A model generated the notes under the pieces. That model searched no databases. It was given only the letters and a program-made list of their open reading frames with translations, and had not been told where the DNA came from. From positions 372,001-436,000 of the forward strand of contig CANMDF010000002.1 in NCBI GenBank assembly GCA_947496605.1: a stretch of 64,000 nt of DNA, given 5' to 3'. This DNA is from an uncultured Paracoccaceae bacterium. GTDB taxonomy: Bacteria; Pseudomonadota; Alphaproteobacteria; Rhodobacterales; Rhodobacteraceae. Of this stretch, positions 53,399-63,400 are shown in pieces; the stretch's first letter is position 1, and every line of letters starts with the position of its first letter. Position numbers and translations under genes: made by a program.

Positions 53399-54042
53399 TC
53401 GTAGTCCACATTGAACTGTCTGACGACCTGGGCGACCTGGGCGTCAGACATCCCGATGGCATCCAAGCTACGGGTTAGAATGGCCAGCTTGGCGTTCTCT
53501 TCCAGTTCTTCCATCGCGTAGACTGTCGCGTCGAGCGTTTTGCCTGCGACCACCGGACCGTGATTGGCCAATAAGACCGCACTGCGTTTGCCTGCCAAAC
53601 CGCGCACAGCTGCGCCCATACCCGGATCGCCGGGCAGAAAGAACGGCAATAGTTTGACCTTGCCCAGACGCATGATCGTATAGGGTGTCAGGGGCGGCAG
53701 GACGTTTTCGGGATCAATGTCGGGCAACATAGACAAGGCCACCGAATGGGTTGGGTGTAAATGCACGACGGCCCCGGTTTCAGCCCGTGTATCGTAAAAC
53801 GCAGTATGCAGCCCGACCTCTTTGGTAGGTGCATCTCCTGCAAGGTGCCGTCCATCTGCTGACAAACGGCTGATCTGTGCTGGATCAAGAAACCCCATGG
53901 AACTGCCAGTTGGTGTCACAAGGATCGTTCCGTCGGAGAGCCGTTGTGAGATGTTCCCAGATGACCCACAGGTCAGCCCGCGATCAAAGATCGACTTGGC
54001 AAAACGTGTTATGTTTTCACGGGCAAGTGCGTCTTCGGTCAT
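53395..54042 (-). CDS. otnC: 3-Oxo-tetronate 4-phosphate decarboxylase-like class II aldolase
   Basis: A 215-residue class II aldolase/adducin-fold protein. GLTCGSSGNISQRL (near residue 24), VVHLHPTHSVALS (zinc His residues, near 92) and LLANHGPVVAGK are typical. Next to a DUF1537 kinase, this family member is normally OtnC, which decarboxylates 3-oxo-tetronate 4-phosphate to dihydroxyacetone phosphate. The start overlaps the otnK stop (ATGA). The true substrate of this cluster may differ. Confidence 0.87.
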   Translation of the reverse strand: MTEDALARENITRFAKSIFDRGLTCGSSGNISQRLSDGTILVTPTGSSMGFLDPAQISRLSADGRHLAGDAPTKEVGLHTAFYDTRAETGAVVHLHPTHSVALSMLPDIDPENVLPPLTPYTIMRLGKVKLLPFFLPGDPGMGAAVRGLAGKRSAVLLANHGPVVAGKTLDATVYAMEELEENAKLAILTRSLDAIGMSDAQVAQVVRQFNVDYD

Positions 54043-55256
54043 GTGCTGATTTCCATGTCGCGCAGGGCTGTTGAGAAAAAATCCTCTGCCCCAAAGTTAC
54101 CTGATTTGAGTGCAAGCGCCATATCGCCGTGCCTCAGGGCGGGGACGCCTGCGGCCAATTTGGGGCCAATGTGAAGCGTTTGCGCCTTCAATCCGGTCAC
54201 GACAGCGCCAGAAGTTTCGCCACCTGCCACGACCATGCGTTTGATCCCCCGTGCCGCGAGTGTCGCCGCGAGCGAGGCAAAAAGCCTTTCGATTTTCTCG
54301 GCAATGACGTCGCGGCCAAAGTCCTGTTGGGCCTGTGCCACAATCGCAGGGTCGGCAGAGGAATAAACCAAGGGTGCTGTGTCTTGTGCCATCACCCAAT
54401 CGGCGAGAGTTCCGGCGGTAACATCGCCTGCCATCACCTCTCTTGCTGTGATTTCCAGTGTCGGTGTTTGTTTTGCGAATGCTGAGACTTGACCGCGTGT
54501 GGCCCGGCTACAGGATCCTGACAGTACCACGCCGGGTCCGGATATCCCGTCCCATGCTGGAATAGAGGGTGTCGCGCCAAAGTTTGCGGGTAACCCGATG
54601 GCGATGCCAGAGCCGCCGGTGAGCAGTTTTTGCCCTGCTGCCGCTTTGCCAAGGCTGTGCAGATCCGCATCGGTGATTGCATCAACAATCAGCATGGCTT
54701 TCTCGTCCGGCAAGGCATCCAAAATCGCGCCTGCCCCAGCAGTGACAGTCGGGTGCGCCAGATGGCCGACAGGCCAGTTGGTTTGCCTTGCCAAGACCTG
54801 TCGAAGGTCAGGGTCTGTCATCGGCGTCAGTGGATGATCTTGCATGCCACTGGCGTTCAACAATACATCGCCGACAAAGAGGTGCCCCATGTAAACGCTA
54901 CGCCCGTTCGCAGGGAATGCGGGACAAACCATGACGTGTTTGGTGTTCAGGTGTTCAGCCAAGGCCTCGGTCACTTGGCCGATATTGCCCGCGTCGGTGC
55001 TGTCGAAGGTTGAACAGACTTTGAAGATGATCTGTTCCGCCCCTTGTGCGAGCAACCAATCACACGCCACAAGGCTTTGGGCTACCGCATCACGCACTGC
55101 AATCGTGCGGGATTTGAGCGCGACGACACCTGCGTCGACATCGACAGGCCCATCCGGAATGCCGACAAACTGTGCGGTGCGCATACCGCCTTCGGCCAGT
55201 GTTAGCGCAATGTCAGAGGCCCCTGTGAAATCATCAGCGATGACACCGATTTTCAT
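54039..55256 (-). CDS. otnK: 3-Oxo-tetronate kinase-like (DUF1537 family)
   Basis: A 405-residue four-carbon acid sugar kinase. The N-terminal VIADDFTGASDIALTLAEGG and the C-terminal nucleotide-binding MVVAGGETSGAVV (near residue 345) are diagnostic. OtnK phosphorylates 3-oxo-tetronate at C4. Its ATG overlaps the stop of the MBL gene upstream and its stop overlaps the otnC start, so all four genes of this strand are translationally linked. Confidence 0.9.
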   Translation of the reverse strand: MKIGVIADDFTGASDIALTLAEGGMRTAQFVGIPDGPVDVDAGVVALKSRTIAVRDAVAQSLVACDWLLAQGAEQIIFKVCSTFDSTDAGNIGQVTEALAEHLNTKHVMVCPAFPANGRSVYMGHLFVGDVLLNASGMQDHPLTPMTDPDLRQVLARQTNWPVGHLAHPTVTAGAGAILDALPDEKAMLIVDAITDADLHSLGKAAAGQKLLTGGSGIAIGLPANFGATPSIPAWDGISGPGVVLSGSCSRATRGQVSAFAKQTPTLEITAREVMAGDVTAGTLADWVMAQDTAPLVYSSADPAIVAQAQQDFGRDVIAEKIERLFASLAATLAARGIKRMVVAGGETSGAVVTGLKAQTLHIGPKLAAGVPALRHGDMALALKSGNFGAEDFFSTALRDMEIST

Positions 55257-56038
55257 GTTTTGCGTCCTTGGTCTAAGCGGGTGATGTGCTCGGCGATCCC
55301 TTGCGGAAAGTGCTGCCTGACAAGCGGGTCATGGCCGGGGATGATCAGCTCGGGCGCTGAAGCAAGACGATAAAGTGTATCGTAGCCGTCCATCATATTT
55401 TGCAGATCAACGACGATTGGAAAGGGTTTACGCGCTTCAAAGTTTTCATAGTAGTGTGCGGCATCAGAAGCGAGGACAAGCCAACCCGCAGAGGTACGCA
55501 CGCGCACACACTGCAGCCCTCGTGAATGCCCGCCGATGCAATGGACCGTCACGCCGTCCGCAACTTGGCCATCCCCGTCATGAAAGATCAGCTTTCCGGA
55601 ATAGAGCCGTTTGACCGCTTCGCAGACATGTTCGGCAGTAAATGGCATCCGCAGCACGTCGTGGCACATGCACGGGCCCGTCGCAAAGGCCATTTCGGCG
55701 GCTTGCATATGCAGCGTTGCGTTGGGAAACAGATGCAACCCGCCTGCATGATCATAGTGTAGGTGGGTTACGATAAGCGTGGTGATGTCTTCGGCGCGCA
55801 ACCCCAAAGGAGCCAAAGCCGCATGTGGGTTCATGCGGATCGGACGATCGCGGTTTGCGGCTTCTTCATCGTCATAACCAGTATCCACCAAGATGACCTC
55901 TTCGCCCCGTCGCAGGACCCACATGAAGTAATCCATCGCATGTGGGGCGTCGTGATTGTCATCAAAGATAAAGCTATCGCCACGGGCGCGCGCATTGCGG
56001 TCGGCGTATTTGACAGCGTGAACTTCCCAATCGGTCAT
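55253..56038 (-). CDS. MBL-fold lactonase-like protein
   Basis: A 261-residue metallo-beta-lactamase-fold protein of the N-acyl homoserine lactonase type. The zinc motif THLHYDHAGG lies near residue 102 and DTGYDDEEA near 60. Start at 56038 (MTDWEVHAVKYADR) overlaps the stop of the ABM gene by four bases. In this catabolic operon a sugar-lactone hydrolase is more plausible than a quorum-quenching enzyme, but this is inference. Confidence 0.85.
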   Translation of the reverse strand: MTDWEVHAVKYADRNARARGDSFIFDDNHDAPHAMDYFMWVLRRGEEVILVDTGYDDEEAANRDRPIRMNPHAALAPLGLRAEDITTLIVTHLHYDHAGGLHLFPNATLHMQAAEMAFATGPCMCHDVLRMPFTAEHVCEAVKRLYSGKLIFHDGDGQVADGVTVHCIGGHSRGLQCVRVRTSAGWLVLASDAAHYYENFEARKPFPIVVDLQNMMDGYDTLYRLASAPELIIPGHDPLVRQHFPQGIAEHITRLDQGRKT

Positions 56039-56325
56039 TGCGCTATTGTATCCCATGTCTGCACGTCTTTTGCAGCGATCATTGATGTAACTGCCGCATC
56101 AAAGGTGCGAAAATGCGTGCTGGTCAAGTGAAGGTCAAACGCGGCTTTGTCTTCATAGAGTTCGTAAAGGAACACGGTGTCTGGTTTGCTTGTGTCGGTT
56201 AGAACATCAAACTGGTGGCATGCAGGCTCATTGCGCAAGGATGTTCGTGCATTCTCTTGCATCAACGGCAGGAATGCCGCGGTGCTGCCGGGGTTGAGTT
56301 GGAATGTCACACAGACAGCAAACAT
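56035..56325 (-). CDS. ABM-domain protein, LsrG-like
   Basis: A 96-residue protein of the antibiotic biosynthesis monooxygenase fold. The pattern NEPACHQFDVLTD...FLYELYEDKAAFDLH.TS.HF is close to LsrG, the AI-2 phosphate isomerase in that fold, and to so-called quinol monooxygenases. It is the first gene of the minus operon (MBL, otnK, otnC) and reads away from the palindrome-containing promoter gap. An isomerase role is discussed under findings. Confidence 0.83.
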   Translation of the reverse strand: MFAVCVTFQLNPGSTAAFLPLMQENARTSLRNEPACHQFDVLTDTSKPDTVFLYELYEDKAAFDLHLTSTHFRTFDAAVTSMIAAKDVQTWDTIAQ

Positions 56326-56399
56326 TAGCAGTCCTTTCAGTTCATTTGGTTAGGTTGCACGTCGGCACGACATTTTCAAATATCGCTCTGGTCTTATGC

Positions 56400-56418
56400 A
56401 TACATTAATGTATACATT
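56400..56418. promoter_or_regulatory. Overlapping perfect palindromes, likely GntR operator
   Basis: ATACATTAATGTAT (56400-56413) and AATGTATACATT (56407-56418) are both perfect palindromes and overlap. They lie 32 bases before the plus-strand start at 56450 and 75 bases before the divergent ABM gene. GntR/FCD regulators commonly bind short TGTATACA-like palindromes, and such a regulator is encoded in the cluster. Binding is inferred. Confidence 0.6.
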
Positions 56419-56449
56419 GTCAAGAATTGATAGCGAGATAGGACGGAAA

Positions 56450-57535
56450 ATGGCGCGAAATTTTGATATTGCCGTGTTTGAAGGCGACGGTATCGGGCCG
56501 GAAATCATGGCGCCGACGGTCGCGGTGTTGGAACAGCTTGCCGCTGAATCTGATGCGTATAATCTGACGTTTGATGCATATCCTGCCGGTGCTGCACACT
56601 ATGCCAAGACCGGCGATAGCCTTCCGGCTGCATCGCTGGAGGCGGCTGGAAAGGCCGATGCTATTTTGCTCTCCGCGATGGGTTTGCCAGACGTGCGTTA
56701 CGACGACGGGACCGAAATTTCGCCGCAGATTGACCTGCGCAAAGCGTTCAATCTATTTGCAGGTGTGCGGCCCGTGCGCATTGGGCCCGGTCACAAGACC
56801 CCGTTGAAAATTCCGGACGGCCGCGAAGTCGATTTTGTATTGATCCGTGAAAGCACCGAGGGGTTATTCTATACCCAAGGCACAGGTGAGGTCACGCAAG
56901 ACGACGCCCGTGAAACTTTGCGCATTACCCGTGATGTGTCGGAAAAGCTGTTTCGGTTTGCATTCTCTTTGGCGCAGGATCGCAAGGCTTACGGCCAAGG
57001 ACCGGGCCGTGTCACATGTGTGGACAAGGCGAATGTTTTTCGTGCATTCGCGTTCTTTCGCAGCATTTTTGACAAAGAGGCCAAGGCCTTTCCCGACCTG
57101 ATCGCGGACCATGCTTATGTCGATGCCACAGCGCTTTGGATGGTGCAGAAACCTTGGGATTTCGATGTGCTGGTGACCGAGAACATGTTTGGCGATATTC
57201 TATCGGATCTTGGCGCAGGTTTGATGGGCGGCTTGGGCGTCGCGCCCTCTGCTGATATCGGACTGGAACAAGCGGTGTTTCAGCCCTGCCACGGTTCTGC
57301 CCCCGATATTGCAGGGCAGGGCAAAGCCAATCCAATGGCCATGATCCTTTCAGCGGCCATGATGTTGGAATGGCTTGGGCTGCGCCACGACGTGCGTGCA
57401 ATGACTGCTGATGGGCAAAGGCTTCGGCAAGCTGTTGAGCAGATCATGCAAGAGGGATTGGCGGTGACGGCCGATTTGGGTGGTCACGCAACGACCAATG
57501 AGACAGGGCAGGCAATCATGGCGGCGCTGGGCTGA
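56450..57535 (+). CDS. Isocitrate/isopropylmalate dehydrogenase-family protein
   Basis: A 361-residue NAD-dependent beta-hydroxyacid dehydrogenase. GDGIGPEIMAPTV (near residue 12), QIDLRKAFNLFAGVRPVR (near 92), RESTEGLFYTQG (near 133), the Lys in CVDKANVF (near 190) and the metal-binding Asp pair in MFGDILSDLGAG (near 248) are present, so the enzyme looks active. AGGACGG precedes the ATG. Tartrate, malate or other hydroxyacid substrates are possible in this family; the cluster suggests a sugar acid. The stop overlaps the next start (TGATG). Confidence 0.9.
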   Translation: MARNFDIAVFEGDGIGPEIMAPTVAVLEQLAAESDAYNLTFDAYPAGAAHYAKTGDSLPAASLEAAGKADAILLSAMGLPDVRYDDGTEISPQIDLRKAFNLFAGVRPVRIGPGHKTPLKIPDGREVDFVLIRESTEGLFYTQGTGEVTQDDARETLRITRDVSEKLFRFAFSLAQDRKAYGQGPGRVTCVDKANVFRAFAFFRSIFDKEAKAFPDLIADHAYVDATALWMVQKPWDFDVLVTENMFGDILSDLGAGLMGGLGVAPSADIGLEQAVFQPCHGSAPDIAGQGKANPMAMILSAAMMLEWLGLRHDVRAMTADGQRLRQAVEQIMQEGLAVTADLGGHATTNETGQAIMAALG

Positions 57536-58548
57536 TGGTTGTGCAGGTTGCATGTGTTGGCGCGGGTTATTTTGCGCAGTTCCACATTGGCAGTTGGAAA
57601 CGTATGTCAGATGCAAAGTTAGTCGGCGTTTGCGATCTTGATCCTGATCGGGCAACAGCCGCGGGCGTCGCAGCCTTTACAAATATGCAAGACATGCTGG
57701 GCGCGGTGGAGGCGGACATTGTTGATATTATCTTACCGCCATTTGGGCAGGCGGAAGCGATCAAAGTTGCAGTTGCCGCGAAAGTCCGGTTGATCATTTG
57801 TCAGAAACCGTTCTGCACCTCGTTTGAAGAAGCGCGGGAAATGACAAGCCTCGTGGCCCGCGCAGGTATCCCGCTTGTCATACATGAGAATTTCCGTTTT
57901 CAGCCATGGTATCGCGTGATCAAGACAGCCATTGACCAAGGCCGCATCGGGCAGCCATTGCAGGCGACGTTTCGGTTGCGGCCTGGCGATGGACAGGGCA
58001 AGGACGCCTATTTGGATCGCCAACCTTACTTTAGGGACATGCCACGTCTATTGATCCACGAAACGGGTGTGCATTTCGTTGATGTGTTTCGTTTCCTTTT
58101 TGGAAATCCCACCCATGTTTACGCGGATTTGCGTCGGGTGAACCCGGTTATTGTGGGCGAAGACGCTGGCTTTGTCGTGTTTGATCATGCGGATGGTGTG
58201 CGCGGGGTCTTTGATGGCAACCGTTGCCTTGATCACGCCGCTGATAACACGCGACGCACGATGGGTGAGGCGCTCTTTGAAGGAACAAATGGCGCGATAA
58301 CTTTAACAGGGGATGGTGCTGTGCATTTTCGTGCTGTGGGTCAGCAGACCCAGCAACAATTGCTTGCCCCGGATAACCATGACGGATTTGGCGGGGATTG
58401 CACACATGCCTTGCAGCAGCACGTCGTCGCCGCAATGACCACAGACGGCGCGTTGGAAAACGAGGCTGCCGACTATCTAAGTGTGATTGCAGTTGAGCAA
58501 GCAATTTATGCATCTGCTGAACAACAACGACGGGTTGCCGTGGTATGA
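57535..58548 (+). CDS. Gfo/Idh/MocA-family oxidoreductase
   Basis: A 337-residue NAD(P)-dependent sugar dehydrogenase-type protein. The Rossmann motif VGAGYFAQFHIGSW, the E/QKP motif CQKPFCTSFEEA (near residue 87, with Gln in place of Glu) and HENFRFQPWYR (near 120) are family marks; IHETGVHFVDVFRFLFG near 175 carries the active-site His. In the cluster it may oxidise a free sugar to its lactone. It is coupled on both sides by overlaps. Confidence 0.9.
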   Translation: MVVQVACVGAGYFAQFHIGSWKRMSDAKLVGVCDLDPDRATAAGVAAFTNMQDMLGAVEADIVDIILPPFGQAEAIKVAVAAKVRLIICQKPFCTSFEEAREMTSLVARAGIPLVIHENFRFQPWYRVIKTAIDQGRIGQPLQATFRLRPGDGQGKDAYLDRQPYFRDMPRLLIHETGVHFVDVFRFLFGNPTHVYADLRRVNPVIVGEDAGFVVFDHADGVRGVFDGNRCLDHAADNTRRTMGEALFEGTNGAITLTGDGAVHFRAVGQQTQQQLLAPDNHDGFGGDCTHALQQHVVAAMTTDGALENEAADYLSVIAVEQAIYASAEQQRRVAVV

Positions 58549-59222
58549 GGACCGACGAAATTAGGCCAAAGAACAACTCGACAATCGCAGTCGAAAAGCT
58601 GCGCGATTTGATTTTTTCAGGTGCCCTTCCCGCCGGATCGAACCATTTGGAAACAGAACTCGCAAAGCGGCTGGGCATGTCGCGCACCCCGGTTCGAGAG
58701 GCCGCACTGACGCTAGAAGCGCAGGGGTTGGTCGCAGTTCAGGCACGAAAAGGAGTCAAGATCTTACCAATCTCGGTGCGTGACATGGAAGAAATCTATG
58801 ATGTGCTTACAGCTTTAGAAAGCATGGCGGCACGGCAAGCTGCCGAGCAGGCTTATGGCTATGAAGATCTGGCTGCACTTGCACAGACCATCACTGACAT
58901 GGAAGCCGCTCTTGGTGAAAATGACCGTGACCATTGGGCCGTGGCCGATGATAATTTCCATACCGAACTGGTGCGCCTTGGCGGAAATCGCAGGGTCATG
59001 TCGACCGTTGCGATGATGGCAGATCAGGTCCGCCGCGCAAAGGCCGTGACGCTGTATTTGCGTCCGCTGCCGTCCCAGTCAAACGAAGATCACCGCGCAG
59101 TCTTGGAAGCCATTGCCAAGGGTGATCCAGCGCGGGCCGAAGAGGTCCACCGCATGCATCGGCTCGAGGCAAAAGATACATTGATCGCGTTGTTGACCCA
59201 AAGTCGACTACAAATGCTCTAG
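58545..59222 (+). CDS. GntR-family regulator with FCD domain
   Basis: A 225-residue transcription factor. Residues ~10-75 form the winged helix-turn-helix (ETELAKRLGMSRTPVREAAL). Residues ~85-215 form the FCD effector domain with likely metal ligands Asp and His in ADDNFHTEL (near 125), His in NEDHRAVLE and His in VHRMHR. It overlaps the dehydrogenase stop (ATGA), so it is the last gene of the plus operon it probably controls. A sugar acid or lactone is the expected effector. Confidence 0.92.
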   Translation: MRTDEIRPKNNSTIAVEKLRDLIFSGALPAGSNHLETELAKRLGMSRTPVREAALTLEAQGLVAVQARKGVKILPISVRDMEEIYDVLTALESMAARQAAEQAYGYEDLAALAQTITDMEAALGENDRDHWAVADDNFHTELVRLGGNRRVMSTVAMMADQVRRAKAVTLYLRPLPSQSNEDHRAVLEAIAKGDPARAEEVHRMHRLEAKDTLIALLTQSRLQML

Positions 59223-59346
59223 GTCGTTCGGGCAAGAAGTCCGGAACATTCAACTCTAGTAACTCGTTTCAGGCGGGCCTATCTACAATCTTGAGACGAC
59301 GTTTGGCGGCGCTGTGCATGCACAAACAACTCTGAAAGGTTGCCCG

Positions 59347-60492
59347 ATGGCGCAAGATACACAGACGGATTTGGCTGGAAAACTGACATTTGAAGCCGAT
59401 AAGGGCGCTGGGCGATCAAAGTGGGTTGCTGTTTTTCTGGCATTGCTCTTGGTTTGCTGGATGGGCAGTGGCTATATTTTGCCATCGGACTTATCCGAGG
59501 ATGCTGTTGAAGAAACCCCTACGCAACGTGCCATTGCCGTCGCCGTCATGCCCTCGCAAGCTGATGATGTAGAGTTGGTCCTTTCCGCGGAAGGCCAGTC
59601 TGAGCCTGATCGCGCGACCAACATTCAGGCTGAAACGTCCGGGCAGGTCGTTTCTGTTGCCGTCCGGCGTGGTGATCTTGTGACCGCTGGACAGGAACTT
59701 GGTCGTATTGATGCGGCAACGATCGAAGCACAGCTTTTGCAGGCGCAGACCCAGCAAGAGCAAGCGACGCGAGATCTAAGAAACGCAATCGAGCTGCAAA
59801 ACCGGGGTGTCGCGACCGAGGACCGTGTCAGCAATGCGCGCGCAGCTAAAGCCGCCGCAGATGCGGCAGCGACTGCCGCACAGGAGCAGTTGGAAAATAC
59901 GATCATCCGTGCACCTTTTGCCGGTCGCTTGAACGACATGACCTTGGATGAAGGCGAATTTGTTGATGCTGGCAATGTCGTCGCCGAAGTGTTGGACAAT
60001 GATCCTTTGACGGTCGTTATCCAAGTTCCTCAGCAAGCGCTGTCTCGTATTCAGACGGGTCAGAATGCGCAGGTCCAGTTCATCACAGGTGAGCAGCGCC
60101 CGGGTGTGGTCAGTTTTATCGGCGCAAATGCGGATCAGCAAACCCGCACTTTTCGCGTAGAAGTCACCGTAGATAATCCTGATAGCGTGATGCCGGCAGG
60201 TCTGAGTGCACGTATCGCGATACCGACAGGGCAGGCGCGTGGTCATTTTATTTCGCCTGCGATCTTGTCGCTTGGGACGAACGGCGATCTTGGGATTAAG
60301 ACCGTGCAAGACGATAATACTGTCGCCTTTGCACCTGTTGCCATCGTGCGTGCGCAAACAGATGGTGTTTGGGTCACGGGATTGCCTGAAAGCGCCCAGA
60401 TCATCACTGTTGGCCAAGGCTTTGTGAATGCAGGTGATGTCGTTGATCCCCGTATTGAGGGGGCCGAACAGACAGCAGGTGTATCCCAATGA
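59347..60492 (+). CDS. RND efflux periplasmic adaptor subunit
   Basis: A 381-residue membrane fusion protein. Membrane anchor at residues ~22-42 (WVAVFLALLLVCWMGSGYI), a lipoyl-like part (NIQAETSGQVVSVAVRRGDLV), a short Ala-rich coiled coil (about 110-175), IIRAPFAGRLNDMTLDEGEFV and a C-terminal beta-barrel. GAAAGG lies at good spacing before the ATG at 59347. It overlaps the pump gene (ATGA). Confidence 0.9.
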   Translation: MAQDTQTDLAGKLTFEADKGAGRSKWVAVFLALLLVCWMGSGYILPSDLSEDAVEETPTQRAIAVAVMPSQADDVELVLSAEGQSEPDRATNIQAETSGQVVSVAVRRGDLVTAGQELGRIDAATIEAQLLQAQTQQEQATRDLRNAIELQNRGVATEDRVSNARAAKAAADAAATAAQEQLENTIIRAPFAGRLNDMTLDEGEFVDAGNVVAEVLDNDPLTVVIQVPQQALSRIQTGQNAQVQFITGEQRPGVVSFIGANADQQTRTFRVEVTVDNPDSVMPAGLSARIAIPTGQARGHFISPAILSLGTNGDLGIKTVQDDNTVAFAPVAIVRAQTDGVWVTGLPESAQIITVGQGFVNAGDVVDPRIEGAEQTAGVSQ

Positions 60493-63400
60493 ACGCCCCG
60501 ATCGATGCGGCGTTCAATCGCAGCAAGGTCGTCCAGCTCGTCTTGGTGTTTTTGCTTGCCGTTGGTGCACTGTCCTACAGTGCGATCCCCAAGGAAAGTA
60601 ACCCCGAAATCCCAATTCCGATTATCTTTGTATCGGCGTCTGTCGATGGCATCTCGCCAGAAGACTCAGAGGATGTTTTGGTCGGCCCACTTGAAACAGA
60701 GTTCGCCTCACTGACCGGACTTAAGTCGATGACCGCGACAGCCAGTGAAGGGCGTGGCGCAGTTCAGCTAGACTTTGAGCCTGGTTTTGATGCGGATGAG
60801 GCCTTGGATAAGGTCCGCGAAGGCGCTGACAAAGTTGAAAGCGAACTGCCGTCTGATGCCACGGTAATCGTGACCGAGATCAATACGGCCTTGTTCCCGA
60901 TCCTGACGGTGATCCTGTCTGGCCCGGTACCAGAACGCACGCTCAACGCGCTTGCCGAAGACCTGCAAGATGACATTGAGGCGCTGAGCGGTGTGCTTGA
61001 GGTGGATGTGGGTGGCAAGCGCACAGAATTGATGGAAGTTCTGATCGATCCCACGGTTTTTGAAACCTACAATATTTCCTTCAATGAGCTGATCAGCTCA
61101 ATCACCAACAACAATCAATTGATTGCCGCTGGAGCGATTGAAAGTGAAGCAGGACGCTTGGTTCTGAAGGTGCCCGGTCTGATCGAAGACATCGAAGATG
61201 TGATGTCTTTGCCTGTTCTTGTACGCGGCCAAACTGTTGTCACCTTTGCAGATGTCGCCACGATCCGCCGCACCTTTGAAGACCCCACTGGCTTTGCCCG
61301 CATTGATGGCCAGCCAGCGTTGGCGCTTGAGATCAAGAAACGTGTCGGTGCCAATATTATTGAGACCGTTGCCGAAGTGCGTGAAGTCGTAGAAGCGACC
61401 CAAGGCGACTGGCCAGAGAACGTGCAGGTCCGCTATACGTTGGATGAAAGCGAAACTGTGAAATCTATGCTTTCTGATCTTGAGGCCAACGTGATTGCCG
61501 CCATCATTTTGGTCATGATCGTGGTGGTCTACGCATTGGGTTTGCGATCGTCTTTGCTGGTTGGTTTGGCCATTCCCGGTGCATTTTTGACGGGCGTTGC
61601 GGGCCTCTATTTCATGGGCTTTACCATGAATATCGTTGTGCTGTTTTCGCTGATCCTTGTGGTGGGTATGCTCGTGGACGGCGCGATTGTGACCGTGGAA
61701 CTAGCGGATAGATATCTGCACGAAGGCAAATCCCCCAAAGAGGCTTACGCTTTTGCCGCCAAGCGCATGGCGTGGCCGATCATTGCGTCAACCGCGACCA
61801 CACTTTGCGTATTCTTTCCGTTGTTGTTCTGGTCAGGTGTCGTGGGCGAATTCATGAAATTCCTACCCATCACTGTGATCTTTACCCTATCTGCATCGCT
61901 GTTTATGGCGCTGGTCTTTATTCCGGTCATGGGCGGCGTCATCGGCAAACGCCAGTCGCAATCGGCAAAGTCCAAGGCGCAGCTATACGCCGCTGAACAT
62001 GGTGATCCGCGCCGGATGACCGGTTTTATGGGTGGCTATGTGCGCGTCCTGGAATGGTCGATCTTGCGGCCTTGGACCACGTTGAGCTTTGCGATGATGG
62101 CACTTGTGGCGTCGTTTGTGGCTTATGGCAGCTTTGGCAATGGCCTCACGTTCTTTCCCGAGGTCGAACCAGAGTACGCCCAGGTCGAGGTGCGTGCCAA
62201 GGACAACTTCTCGGTCTATGAGCAGGACGCTTTGGTGCGTCAGGTTGAAGCGCGGCTTGCCGTTTATGATGAAATTGCCAGCGTCTATGCCCGTTCCGGT
62301 GGGGGGAATGAAGGCGATGCGATTGGGGCGATCCAGTTGGAACTGGCGGATTGGGACACGCGGCGACCTGTTGCCAAGATTGCCGAAGATATCCGCACAG
62401 ATATGGCTCAAATCCCGGGCATCGATGTGCAGGTTCAAACAGATTCCGGCGGCCCCGGTGGCGGTAAACCGATCAACCTTGAAGTTGTCGGCAATGTTCA
62501 GGCCGAGCAGGAAGCCGCCATTGACTCGATCATCGCCGAAATGGACCGCATGGGTGGTTTTATCGACGTGGTCGATACCCGCCCAAGCCCGGGGGTTGAA
62601 TGGCAGATTGCGGTTGACCGGTCCGAGGCTGCGCGTAGCGGTGCCAATGTCGCCGTTCTGGGACAGGCCGTGCAATTGCTAACCCGCGGCATCACAGTGG
62701 CTGACTATCGCCCCGAGGATGGTGACGGCGAAGTCGATATTGTGGTGCGCTTTCCAGCCGGTGACCGTACTTTGGCTGAACTTGAGGCCCTGCGCGTGCC
62801 CACCGATGCAGGCCTTGTTCCGATCTCGAATTTTGTGTCTTTCATTCCCGCCCCGCGCAGTGGTGTCATTACCCGCATTGACCAAGAGCGAGTGATTACG
62901 ATCTCCGCTGATGTAGCTACGGGTGTGCTGGCCAATGATCAGACGGTGGCCTTACAAGCCGCCATTGCAGACCTTAATCTGCCCGCGAGCGTCCGTGTTG
63001 AATTCGGCGGTGAAGCCGAAGAACAAGCAGAATCCATGACCTTCCTGATCGGCGCATTTGTGTCCTCGATTGGGTTGATGTTCGTGATCTTGCTGACCCA
63101 ATTCAACAGCTTCTGGCAAGCATTCGTGGTGATGTCGGCGATTGTGTTTTCAATCGCGGGTGTTTTGCTGGGCTTGATGATCACCGGCCGTCCCTTTGGC
63201 GTCGTCATGGGCGGTATTGGTGTGATCGCTTTGGCGGGCATTGTGGTGAACAACAATATCGTTCTGATTGATACGTTTAATCAGTTGAAGGCGCTAGGGT
63301 ATTCGTCGCTTGAGGCCGCCTTGCGCACAGGTGCGCAGCGTTTGCGCCCGGTGGTGTTGACCTCTGTCACAACGGCGTTGGGTCTCATGCCGATGGTGAT

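Noticed and set aside
59313-59324. Perfect 12-base palindrome TGTGCATGCACA before the second RND adaptor
   Set aside because: A 12-base palindrome is expected several times by chance in 64 kb and there is no adjacent regulator assigned to it; no further support.
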